Below the pieces are notes generated by a model that saw only the letters and a list, made by a program, of their open reading frames with translations, did no database searches and was not told the DNA's origin. From a virus: DNA of 21,937 bases. Shown here piece by piece: positions 1 through 6,097 of this stretch (position 1 is the first letter of the stretch; every line of letters starts with the position of its first letter). The stretch is from IMG/VR virus record IMGVR_UViG_3300047352_000459, positions 1 to 21,937 of that record; one strand, written 5' to 3'. The translations under genes were made by a program, and so were the position numbers.

Positions 1-809
1 TCGAAATCAGTTAGGTCAGCAATACATTGTTCATGATTAAATGCCCATATTTGACCCTCATAAACATTAAAGTCTGCCATATATTCTTGTTGAAACTCTG
101 CTTCGGACATTGTTTTTCTAGCTTCTTTAATATCTGCTTCTGAAACACGAGGATTTTCATGATAAGTAGCTTTGATAGCTGCCCATTCTGGAAACTCTTC
201 AGAATACCCTCTATAATAAAACTCTGCAAAGTAATTATTTCTACCCCTTGGAGTAGATATAAAAATTGCTTTGGAATTGTCTTTATCTAATGTGGGTCGA
301 AGTGCGACGTTGAAAGCATCTCTGCCATCGGTGAGGGCCGCTTCGTCGAATATGATAAGATCGTATGATCTCCCAACCACTGAGTCCACCTGATTAATCG
401 AACCCATACGGATAGTACTATTGTTCGATAGTTCAATAACTTTGTCTTTTGCATTGTCTCTTATTACCTCTAAATCAAAATGTTTTATTAAACCTCTTTG
501 TAAATCAAAAGAAATTTGTGATAAAGAATAGTTTGGAGACATCAACAGCACGTGGCTATCTGGTACTAGACAAACAAGTTGTCCGATTATATTTGATATA
601 TAAGTTTTGCCCTGCCTACGTGAAACAGCGGCAGTTACAAATCTATATTTAGGGTTATTGATTGCATTGATAATTGCAGTTTGTGATGAATTAGGGGTTA
701 TACCTAATAAGTCCATGTATCCTTCTATAGGAAGTTTAATAAAACGCGTTTCTGCGTCTAAATCCATTAGAAACTTTGATTCTATATCTGCTCTACTAAT
801 ATCAATCAA
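1..809 (-). CDS. terL: Terminase large subunit, N-terminal ATPase half (partial at left edge)
   Basis: This is the packaging motor ATPase that drives DNA into the procapsid; only the first ~270 residues are in the window and the nuclease half lies beyond the left edge. Translating the minus strand gives Walker A SRRQGKT (residues 63-69 from the chosen start), Walker B LIIFDEAA, and the coupling motif FISTPRGRNNYF, all typical of T4/T7-type TerL. The open frame has no ATG near its beginning. I chose TTG at 809, whose TTGA overlaps the TGA of the upstream gene, the same arrangement seen at 9941; the first ATG is at 767. The ribosome site is weak, so the start is uncertain. It is the last gene of the leftward run that begins at the 3.5-kb promoter. 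Confidence 0.95.
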   Translation of the reverse strand, partial: MIDISRADIESKFLMDLDAETRFIKLPIEGYMDLLGITPNSSQTAIINAINNPKYRFVTAAVSRRQGKTYISNIIGQLVCLVPDSHVLLMSPNYSLSQISFDLQRGLIKHFDLEVIRDNAKDKVIELSNNSTIRMGSINQVDSVVGRSYDLIIFDEAALTDGRDAFNVALRPTLDKDNSKAIFISTPRGRNNYFAEFYYRGYSEEFPEWAAIKATYHENPRVSEADIKEARKTMSEAEFQQEYMADFNVYEGQIWAFNHEQCIADLTDF

Positions 810-1045
810 TGTAAAGTCTCAAAGTCAAATGGATTATCGGGATCGTCTGCGCTCAATATTTCATTATCTTGAGCCAGCCTGTATAAATAGAGGTAGGCGC
901 TACAGACTTTTGCATACTGTATCTCCACGGGAGATACATGTTTTCCTGTCACTTCCTTTTCAGTAATTTTCATCAAACTACTTTGAGTGTGAACTTGCAA
1001 TTCGTCTAGCCACGCCTTTCGAGTGTCAATTGTAGGTATTGTCAT
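806..1045 (-). CDS. Hypothetical protein, 79 aa, directly upstream of terL
   Basis: I do not recognise this acidic 79-residue protein. It has no signal peptide or membrane segment. A central helix-like stretch (KHVSPVEIQYAKVCSAYLYL) is followed by an acidic tail (SADDPDNPFDFETLH). Its start overlaps the stop of the preceding basic-protein gene as ATGA, and its stop overlaps the TTG start of terL, so translation is probably coupled to terL. Position suggests a packaging accessory role, but a better small-terminase candidate lies at 11131-11592. Confidence 0.8.
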   Translation of the reverse strand: MTIPTIDTRKAWLDELQVHTQSSLMKITEKEVTGKHVSPVEIQYAKVCSAYLYLYRLAQDNEILSADDPDNPFDFETLH

Positions 1046-1383
1046 CTTCTTCTTTTTAATCCTCTAGTATATTTTTGTGATTTTGGCGGCATCTTTTTAG
1101 ACCCACCTTTACCTGCCCAGAACACTTTATTAGCCCAGTATGCCGCTGAGGACTTACCTTTTCTAATATTTTTTGCGTGTCGAGCTTTGAAGCTTTTACG
1201 GGCTTCAGGACTGTAATTATGCCCCATGCCTTGTGCACCAAATCGTATGATTTTTACCTTTCCTCCAACTCTTACAGCTACTACAGCTTTCTTAGTTCGA
1301 TGTTTAGGTGTTCTTTTAGGTTTATTCAACCCTGTTAGTCCAGCTTTTTTAAGCCTTGCTTTTTCTCCTTTTGTCAGTGCCAT
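1042..1383 (-). CDS. Small basic phage protein (DUF6321-like)
   Basis: This is a 113-residue, strongly basic protein. Its sequence (MALTKGEKARLKKAGL near the start; GAQGMGHNYSPEARKSFKAR in the middle; SSAAYWANKVFWAGKGGSKK near the end) matches my memory of a family common in marine cyano- and pelagiphages, which I believe is DUF6321; the accession is from memory. No function is established to my knowledge. The charge suggests nucleic-acid binding, perhaps in the virion. The stop overlaps the next start (ATGA). Confidence 0.85.
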   Translation of the reverse strand: MALTKGEKARLKKAGLTGLNKPKRTPKHRTKKAVVAVRVGGKVKIIRFGAQGMGHNYSPEARKSFKARHAKNIRKGKSSAAYWANKVFWAGKGGSKKMPPKSQKYTRGLKRRR

Positions 1384-1468
1384 CTTTTTTCTTTTTCTTC
1401 TTACGCGGTTCGGCTATGCCACTCCAGATAAATAATTGTGCGTAAGCTTTGCCTATATTTTTAGTAAT
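1349..1468 (-). CDS. Possible 39-aa basic protein with a non-canonical ATT start
   Basis: The gap between the neighbouring genes (1384-1471) is open in one frame and reads like a phage protein: TKNIGKAYAQLFIWSGIAEP followed by a lysine run. The frame has no ATG, GTG or TTG; the only plausible initiator is ATT at 1468, after a purine-rich AGAAAAGAAG. It overlaps the DUF6321-like gene by 35 nt. Either a rare start is used, the frame is a remnant, or there is a sequencing error. Low confidence. Confidence 0.3.
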   Translation of the reverse strand: MTKNIGKAYAQLFIWSGIAEPRKKKKKKDGTDKRRKSKA

Positions 1469-1471
1469 AAG

Positions 1472-1738
1472 CTATCTTCTTTTCTTTAATATTCTGCCAA
1501 CACTTTTCTTACCAAATTTTGCTTTCTTTGGGTTTAAGGTTTTTCCGTATCTGGGTCCGACACCTTTGGGTGCGGCTGAATATCTGAACGCCTCAATACT
1601 GTTAGGGTTTTTAGTATTTACTGTTGTCCCTGCAGCTGCGTTCATGTCTCTTGTAACTCCTCTTTTGAGTTTATGTTTACGAATCTTCTGAGTAGCATGT
1701 ACTCCAGTAGGTCCGCTTAAAAATCCGCCTCTTGCCAT
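1472..1738 (-). CDS. Small basic hypothetical protein, 88 aa
   Basis: The 88-residue product is basic and glycine-rich (MARGGFLSGPTGVHATQKIR at the start, GKKSVGRILKKRR at the end). The start has a good ribosome site (AGGAG 7 nt upstream). No domain is recognised. It belongs to the run of very basic mini-proteins at 1.0-2.7 kb, which probably bind DNA or RNA or sit in the virion. Confidence 0.8.
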   Translation of the reverse strand: MARGGFLSGPTGVHATQKIRKHKLKRGVTRDMNAAAGTTVNTKNPNSIEAFRYSAAPKGVGPRYGKTLNPKKAKFGKKSVGRILKKRR

Positions 1739-1747
1739 GATTTTCTC

Positions 1748-1939
1748 CTATTTGCTTGCACTATTAGTGCCATTTTTTAAGTAATTTGTTAACTTTACTT
1801 TATTGTGCACAGTGTCAGGCAACTTTAAAAGTTTCCTAACTTTTCTATTTTCTTCTAGTTTATTGGTTGTTTTTGAAACCAACTGTTCTAAAAGATTGTT
1901 GATTATATGGAGTTCCTTAATAAAGGTATCTCTATTCAT
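1748..1939 (-). CDS. Small helical hypothetical protein, 63 aa
   Basis: This 63-residue protein lacks a signal peptide. Its first half (TFIKELHIINNLLEQLVSKT) has heptad-like leucines and probably forms a coiled coil; the second half is basic. It lies in the same leftward operon as the flanking basic proteins, with 9 nt to the next gene. Function unknown. Confidence 0.65.
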   Translation of the reverse strand: MNRDTFIKELHIINNLLEQLVSKTTNKLEENRKVRKLLKLPDTVHNKVKLTNYLKNGTNSASK

Positions 1940-1957
1940 ACTCTCCCTTACAGAAGA

Positions 1958-2254
1958 CTAACGTTTTTTACGAGTAGTTCTCCTCTTTTTGCCTCTTTTA
2001 GCAAAGGTAGAAACCATCGTTGGTTTTCCACCTGGATTTCCAGCTTTTCTTTTTCTTGTAACTGCGGAACGAATCTGTGCCTTTGTCATTCTTCTAGCTT
2101 TACTTGCTGGTACACACTTAGGGTATCCCCCGGCTTTTTTGCCTCTTGCTGATTTACGTCCACAGGGGGAGTATCCTCCGCCTTTACGAGGTCTGGATAT
2201 ATCTACCCAGCCTTCTTTGAACCATTTTGTTAATCCGCCTTTCGGTTTAGCCAT
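1958..2254 (-). CDS. DUF5872-like basic protein
   Basis: This 98-residue protein carries the pattern LTKWFKEGWVDISRPRKGGG, then YSPCGR, KCVPASKARRMTKAQ and RKRKAGNPGGKP. I associate it with DUF5872, a family frequent in marine phages and large DNA viruses with no known function. Two cysteines (YSPC, PKC) are conserved in what I remember of the family. The start overlaps the stop of the EF-hand-like mini-protein by 8 nt and has no clear ribosome site, suggesting coupled translation. Confidence 0.85.
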   Translation of the reverse strand: MAKPKGGLTKWFKEGWVDISRPRKGGGYSPCGRKSARGKKAGGYPKCVPASKARRMTKAQIRSAVTRKRKAGNPGGKPTMVSTFAKRGKKRRTTRKKR

Positions 2255-2378
2255 TTTGTGTTTTGTTTTCTGCTTCCATCATTTTATCTTTGATATCAAC
2301 AGACCCGTCCCAGTTTTTATCTTTTCCTGAAACAATATTCCAAAGTTGTATAAACTTTGTTTTTATAAAATCAATCAT
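2247..2378 (-). CDS. 43-aa protein with an EF-hand/dockerin-like loop
   Basis: This short gene fills the gap between two longer ones. ATG at 2378 overlaps the previous stop as ATGA and follows an AGAGGAAAAG ribosome site. The product is an N-terminal amphipathic helix (MIDFIKTKFIQLWNIV) followed by DKNWDGSVDIKD, which matches the DxNxDGxVDxxD calcium loop of EF-hand and dockerin repeats, then a short helix. A single half-site could bind calcium or a partner; only the motif is seen. Confidence 0.65.
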   Translation of the reverse strand: MIDFIKTKFIQLWNIVSGKDKNWDGSVDIKDKMMEAENKTQNG

Positions 2379-2566
2379 CTTTTCCTCTTCCTTGGAGTAG
2401 ACATTCTATATCTTCCACCCCGTTTTTTATAAGTTTTGACTAACCAGCCATTAGCATATGCAGAGGGATAGACTTTAAATTTACGTCTTGCTTCTGCTTT
2501 TACTCTTGCATATAACTTAGGGTTAGTAGGTACAGGTTTCTTTTTTGCTACTCTTCGTCTAGGCAT
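2375..2566 (-). CDS. Small basic phage protein, 63 aa
   Basis: The product has a basic N-terminus (MPRRRVAKKK), then LYARVKAEARRKFKVYPSAY, a WLVKTYKKRGG block and a basic tail. The motif RKFKVYPSAYANGW...YKKRGG recurs, as I recall, in short proteins of marine phages and large DNA viruses, function unknown. The start overlaps the previous stop (TAATG) and the stop overlaps the next start (ATGA), so it is translationally coupled. Confidence 0.8.
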   Translation of the reverse strand: MPRRRVAKKKPVPTNPKLYARVKAEARRKFKVYPSAYANGWLVKTYKKRGGRYRMSTPRKRKR

Positions 2567-2730
2567 TACTTTTTCTTTTTCTTTCTTTTCAAGATTGCTG
2601 CTTGTAAAGCCTTAGGTAGTTTCTTCTGAGCTGCTGTTAAGCCTCCCATTGACTTTTTCTTCTTTCCACCTTTTTTCTTTTTCTTTGGTCTACCGACCTT
2701 CGATCCATAAGTTCCTTTACCCTTCGGCAT
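2566..2730 (-). CDS. Lysine-rich mini-protein with AT-hook-like core, 54 aa
   Basis: I chose ATG at 2730 because GGAG lies 6 nt upstream; a longer frame reaching 2802 overlaps the zinc-ribbon gene in another frame and is rejected. The product starts MPKGKGTYGSKVGRPKKKKK. GRPKKK resembles an AT-hook core (GRP flanked by basic residues). About 40% of residues are lysine. Probably a nucleic-acid binding or condensing protein; no enzyme features. Confidence 0.75.
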   Translation of the reverse strand: MPKGKGTYGSKVGRPKKKKKGGKKKKSMGGLTAAQKKLPKALQAAILKRKKKKK

Positions 2731-2732
2731 AG

Positions 2733-2909
2733 TTATCTCCAATGTCCGTCTGGACACTCTGCCCATCTTATTTTTGTTTTGAGGGGCATAAAACACCCAC
2801 ATTCTTTACAAGTTTTCCATACTTTGTTGAATTTTGGGCACTTTTTACAAATATCGTAACGATTTTTGTGACTTTTCTTGTCTGTAACCTTTATAATCTC
2901 TAGAGTCAT
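2733..2909 (-). CDS. DUF6171-like small zinc-ribbon protein, 58 aa
   Basis: ATG at 2909 overlaps the previous stop as ATGA, and the frame ends 2 nt before the next start. The product has CKKCPKFNKVWKTCKECGCF followed by MPLKTKIRWAECPDGHW, i.e. CxxC...CxxCxCF...CPxGxW, which I associate with DUF6171 of tailed phages. Cysteine spacing indicates a zinc-binding fold. Role unknown; similar genes sit among structural genes in T4-like phages. Confidence 0.8.
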   Translation of the reverse strand: MTLEIIKVTDKKSHKNRYDICKKCPKFNKVWKTCKECGCFMPLKTKIRWAECPDGHWR

Positions 2910-3067
2910 CTAAGAGATTTTGGTGTTTTTTGTCTTTTCTGTCTTTGTAGTTGCTTTTTTCTAGCTTTTAATATTTCGATTCTAGGGCTTACTACTTCGT
3001 TATCTACAGTAGCTTTGTCTTCTACTGCACTTGCGTTTTCTATTGCTTCTTTAATATCTTTTTTCAT
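2906..3067 (-). CDS. Hypothetical protein, 53 aa
   Basis: ATG at 3067 overlaps the preceding TGA (ATGA) and the stop overlaps the next ATG (ATGA), so it is embedded in a coupled series. The N-terminal half is acidic and helical (MKKDIKEAIENASAVEDKAT), the C-terminal half very basic (KARKKQLQRQKRQKTPK). No recognised domain. Overlap geometry and composition are the evidence that it is a gene. Confidence 0.65.
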   Translation of the reverse strand: MKKDIKEAIENASAVEDKATVDNEVVSPRIEILKARKKQLQRQKRQKTPKSLR

Positions 3068-3240
3068 TTTGTCAACCTAGCGTAAGCGATTTCAGCATCT
3101 TCTTTTTTAGCAAAAGAATGTTTTTCCCCTTCTAGTATAAAACTCCATAAAGGTCTTTTTCCTGAATCATCGTAATTAAATTTTTCTTTTTTCATTTTAG
3201 GCGATTTTTTAATATCTTTTTTTGTATATTCCATTTCCAT
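3064..3240 (-). CDS. Hypothetical protein, 58 aa
   Basis: ATG at 3240 has an AGGAG ribosome site 7 nt upstream. The product begins MEMEYTKKDIKKSPKMKKEK and continues with YDDSGKRPLWSFILEGEKH, ending AEIAYARLTK. The second half looks like a small beta-strand/helix unit. Soluble, charged, unknown function. Coupled to the next gene by ATGA. Confidence 0.7.
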   Translation of the reverse strand: MEMEYTKKDIKKSPKMKKEKFNYDDSGKRPLWSFILEGEKHSFAKKEDAEIAYARLTK

Positions 3241-3249
3241 TGTTTTCTC

Positions 3250-3444
3250 CTAGTGTAACTGTGACATTGCTATTATAAGTCCGCATCCGCCAACTATTAT
3301 TGCTCCTGCGCAACTTATTAATATAGTCTCTATTCTTTTTACGTTCTCGTCCATATCGTCGAAACGTTTAAACGCAGTCTTCCACCGCTCAGCACATACT
3401 GCTTCATGTTTAGCCAAGTCTGCGGCTACTTTTTCTGCGTCCAT
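3250..3444 (-). CDS. XhlA-like small membrane protein (holin-associated candidate)
   Basis: The 64-residue product has a charged helical N-terminal part (EKVAADLAKHEAVCAERWKT, FKRFDDMDENVKRIE) and one C-terminal membrane helix (ISCAGAIIVGGCGLIIAM). A cytoplasmic coiled coil plus a terminal helix is the XhlA/haemolysin-XhlA architecture often linked to holins, so a lysis or membrane-anchoring role is possible. It is the first gene after the perfect promoter at 3493-3521 and has a GGGAG ribosome site. The assignment rests on architecture only. Confidence 0.7.
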   Translation of the reverse strand: MDAEKVAADLAKHEAVCAERWKTAFKRFDDMDENVKRIETILISCAGAIIVGGCGLIIAMSQLH

Positions 3445-3466
3445 TGAGTTCTCCCTAAATCTTTGT

Positions 3467-3483
3467 GTTGAGATCTTCTCAAC
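3467..3483. promoter_or_regulatory. 17-bp palindrome at a transcription start (candidate operator)
   Basis: GTTGAGA-TCT-TCTCAAC is an inverted repeat with 7-bp perfect arms. It begins about 3 nt downstream of the predicted start of the 3493-3521 promoter, where repressors often bind. No T-tract follows, so it is not a terminator; it could instead form a 5'-end hairpin that stabilises the mRNA. Confidence 0.5.
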
Positions 3484-3492
3484 TATTTCTAA

Positions 3493-3521
3493 ATTATACC
3501 AAAAATACTACCGAAAGTCAA
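3493..3521 (-). promoter_or_regulatory. Sigma70-type promoter for the 3.4-kb to terL operon
   Basis: Minus strand: -35 TTGACT (3521-3516), 17-bp spacer, -10 TATAAT (3498-3493). It lies just after the cyclase stop and drives the XhlA-like gene, the basic mini-proteins and terL. This is where the cassette of interest is separated from the downstream virion-type genes. Confidence 0.85.
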
Positions 3522-3524
3522 GTA

Positions 3525-5306
3525 CTATTTTTCGATGGTATATATTTTAACTGGTTCGGACTTTCCTTTGACCGTAACTTCGTCTAAGAATTTGTAATCA
3601 TATCCGTCTACTAGACTGTACTCAGATATGATTAAGTCCGTGTCATAGTTCTTACAGCTAGACTCTAGTCGAGCAGCAAGGTTGACAGAATCGCCAAGCA
3701 CACTGTAATCGAAGCGAGTACTACTACCAAAGTTCCCCACCACGCATAAGCCTGTATTGATTCCAGCACCTGTATTAATTTGATCAAGGCCTTCCTCTTT
3801 AAGTGTTTCATTTAATTCTCCTAGTGCTAGTCTCATTTCGAGAACAGCCTTTGTAGCGTTGTTAACTTGATCTTCATCATCAAGTGGTGCTCCCCAAAAT
3901 GCCATTATACAATCACCCATATATTTATCGATTGTTCCACCATGTTTGAGAATAATCTCAGTTTGGTTATCAAGGAAGCGATTAATGAGAGCAGTAAGTC
4001 CTTGAGGGTCTTTTTGATATTTTTCTGAAATTGGTGTGAATCCTCTGATATCAGAAAAAAGAAAAGTCATACGTTTGGTCGACCCACCCAATCTCAGTAA
4101 TGTTGGGTCTTTCTGTAATTTTTTGACCAAGGCGGGACTTACGTACGTGCCAAATTGTTGTTTGATTTGAAGTTTCTGACGATACTCGGAAAGGAAACTC
4201 AGGAATGTATGGTATGCCCAAAACAAAACCGAGAGTATTACGATTCCGCTAACGTCAAACAAGTAAGAAGATTCATATAATTTCAGACCTGTGTAAAAAG
4301 AACCGCCAACTATTATTAGCAATGAGGGCAACGAGAACCATACGGATCTTGTTGCAAATGCAAGTAGTAATAAGGCGAGGAGTGTTCCTGCGATTTCTGC
4401 CCCAAGTACCCAAGTAGGTATAGAAGGAGCAGTGCCTGTAATAAGATTATGAAGAATGTTAGCTTGTATTTCATGTGGGTATTTCGCCCCCGCAGGGGTC
4501 GGCACCGGGTTGGTTATACCCTCTGCAGTCGTGCCGAATATAATAAAAGGTGCATCAATTGGATTCTTCATGAACTCTGCACCTGTTTGTTTGTAAAATT
4601 TAGTATTCCAATTTAACCAGATACGTCCATTTGCATCCGTGTTCATAAGTGGGTAACTTGGTACTCTAACCCAAGCTAAACCCTGTTCTTCTGTTTTTAT
4701 TTGGTAGCTTGGGTCTCCTATTGCGACTCTTAAGAGTTCGAGTGCGAAGCTTGGGTAAAGTTTTGACTCTACGTTTACGACTAGGGGAATACGACGTGTG
4801 ACCCCGTCTATTTCCGGCGTAGACGTTACTAGTCCGAGACCTTGAGCTTTTTCTTCGAGTACTGGTGCTGTAGGTAAAATTCCTGGGTATTTGAATAGCC
4901 ATGGTGTTGGGTCTTCTCCTAACTGGGCTGTTCCCACGTGTGGGTTAGTTCCAGTAACTTGTGTCGATGCTGCGCTAGCAAGGACTGTTGGTTTGTACTG
5001 CATTCTCATTGCAAAGTAATCATCATAATCTTTGCCACGTAAGTCTGGATTCGGCATAAGAACCGTAAATCCATTTACAGCATTTGTAGATGTTATTAAG
5101 TCTCCGTAGAGTGATCTAGGAAGAGGCCAACCTCCATAGGTTTTAAGAAGTTCTTCGTCAAGATCTACAATAAGAATGTTTTCATTTTGTACTGGTTCGG
5201 TATTCATAATTAGATAGTCATAACCAATTAGTTCGACTCTTTGCATGATACCAGGATTCCATATAAGGAGTCCCATAAAAATTAGTATTGATATTAATTT
5301 ATTCAT
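3525..5306 (-). CDS. CHASE2-domain class III adenylate cyclase
   Basis: A 593-residue inner-membrane receptor cyclase predicted to make cAMP. After one N-terminal membrane helix (residues ~3-16) comes a CHASE2 sensor (~20-290, periplasmic; note ENILIVDLDEE and GGWPLPRSLYGDL), then about three membrane helices (~300-375) and a C-terminal class III cyclase domain (~400-590). Catalytic residues are present: metal-binding Asp419 (FSDIRGF) and Asp465 (KYMGD), purine-specifying Lys461 with Ser535 in the Thr/Asp position, and transition-state Asn542 and Arg546 (GDSVNLAARLES). ATG at 5306 overlaps the curlin-2 stop as ATGA; an upstream in-frame extension to 5348 is less likely. In bacteria CHASE2-cyclases often neighbour FecR-domain genes, as here. 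A cyclase is very unusual in a phage and would act on host cAMP signalling. Confidence 0.93.
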   Translation of the reverse strand: MNKLISILIFMGLLIWNPGIMQRVELIGYDYLIMNTEPVQNENILIVDLDEELLKTYGGWPLPRSLYGDLITSTNAVNGFTVLMPNPDLRGKDYDDYFAMRMQYKPTVLASAASTQVTGTNPHVGTAQLGEDPTPWLFKYPGILPTAPVLEEKAQGLGLVTSTPEIDGVTRRIPLVVNVESKLYPSFALELLRVAIGDPSYQIKTEEQGLAWVRVPSYPLMNTDANGRIWLNWNTKFYKQTGAEFMKNPIDAPFIIFGTTAEGITNPVPTPAGAKYPHEIQANILHNLITGTAPSIPTWVLGAEIAGTLLALLLLAFATRSVWFSLPSLLIIVGGSFYTGLKLYESSYLFDVSGIVILSVLFWAYHTFLSFLSEYRQKLQIKQQFGTYVSPALVKKLQKDPTLLRLGGSTKRMTFLFSDIRGFTPISEKYQKDPQGLTALINRFLDNQTEIILKHGGTIDKYMGDCIMAFWGAPLDDEDQVNNATKAVLEMRLALGELNETLKEEGLDQINTGAGINTGLCVVGNFGSSTRFDYSVLGDSVNLAARLESSCKNYDTDLIISEYSLVDGYDYKFLDEVTVKGKSEPVKIYTIEK

Positions 5307-6097
5307 TGTTGTGTAATAGATATTGTTTTTGTACAGTCTGCCGTACAATTGAAAGTTGCGGTATATGTTTGATTTGTAGCTCCAAGTTGAGTTACATCTA
5401 CATCATATCCTGTTGTATAGAATTTCATATTTGCTACGTGAGCCCCTGTTCCATATTGTGTTAAGTCTACTTCATTATCAGAGTTGTAAAAGAATATATC
5501 TGCATCCTTATTACCACTACCATACTGAGTAACACTTACCGAGTTATTGTGCGCACCACCATTTCCATAAATATAAGAATTATGTTGGCCAGTCCCATAC
5601 TGATTAACAGTAATATCAGAATCATCACCGAAAAAGAATATTTTGCTATATTTATTGTTTCCTGTTTGAGTAGTTGAATAGACATTGTCGTCTCCTGAGC
5701 CTAGAGCTTCTGCGTGGTTATCATTACCTGTTTGAGTAATAGTTACTGTATTATCATCTTCATCTTGGTCAATGTATGCATAGTTATCATTACCGTCTAT
5801 AGTTACAGTAGAAGAGTTTCCTATATTATTTGACCATACAGTATACATCTTAACTGTATTGCTATTGCCCGTTACAGTACTGTTCCATGTAGCATTTGTG
5901 CAGCTATGGGATGTATAGTTAGCTCCTGTTATAGTTCCGTTTGAGTTTGCACCACAAAGAATATAAGTAGCATTACCATTTCCTATTTGCTTAGTAGTAA
6001 TCTGATTATTCGTTCCTTTTGTAATAATCGTAGTAGAGTTATCCCCAGCAAAGCTAAGGGGACTGATTAATAATAATAACGTTATCGCCCGCACCAT
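5303..6097 (-). CDS. Curlin-like repeat protein 2 (CsgA/CsgB-type amyloid candidate)
   Basis: A 264-residue exported protein. A signal peptide (MVRAITLLLLISPLSFAG) precedes an Asn/Gly/Thr-rich body. At least seven units carry the curlin-type Q-x-G-x-x-N pattern, e.g. ITQTGNDNHAE, TTQTGNNKYSK, VNQYGTGQHNS, VTQYGSGNKDA, LTQYGTGAHVA, VTQLGATNQ, and it ends ISITQQ, like CsgB-family C-termini. Spacing between Q-x-G motifs is longer and less regular than in E. coli curlins. Cysteines occur near the front (LCGAN, HSC) and end (NCTADC), unlike classical curlins. The start overlaps the FecR gene by 44 nt and the stop overlaps the cyclase start. Predicted CsgG substrate; amyloid formation is inferred, not shown. 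Confidence 0.85.
   Translation of the reverse strand: MVRAITLLLLISPLSFAGDNSTTIITKGTNNQITTKQIGNGNATYILCGANSNGTITGANYTSHSCTNATWNSTVTGNSNTVKMYTVWSNNIGNSSTVTIDGNDNYAYIDQDEDDNTVTITQTGNDNHAEALGSGDDNVYSTTQTGNNKYSKIFFFGDDSDITVNQYGTGQHNSYIYGNGGAHNNSVSVTQYGSGNKDADIFFYNSDNEVDLTQYGTGAHVANMKFYTTGYDVDVTQLGATNQTYTATFNCTADCTKTISITQQ

Noticed and set aside
2731-2802. N-terminal extension of the lysine-rich mini-protein
   Set aside because: It overlaps the zinc-ribbon gene in another frame, and GGAG points to ATG 2730.
4666-4902. Basic 78-codon minus ORF inside the cyclase gene
   Set aside because: Shadow of the CHASE2 coding frame, no ribosome site.
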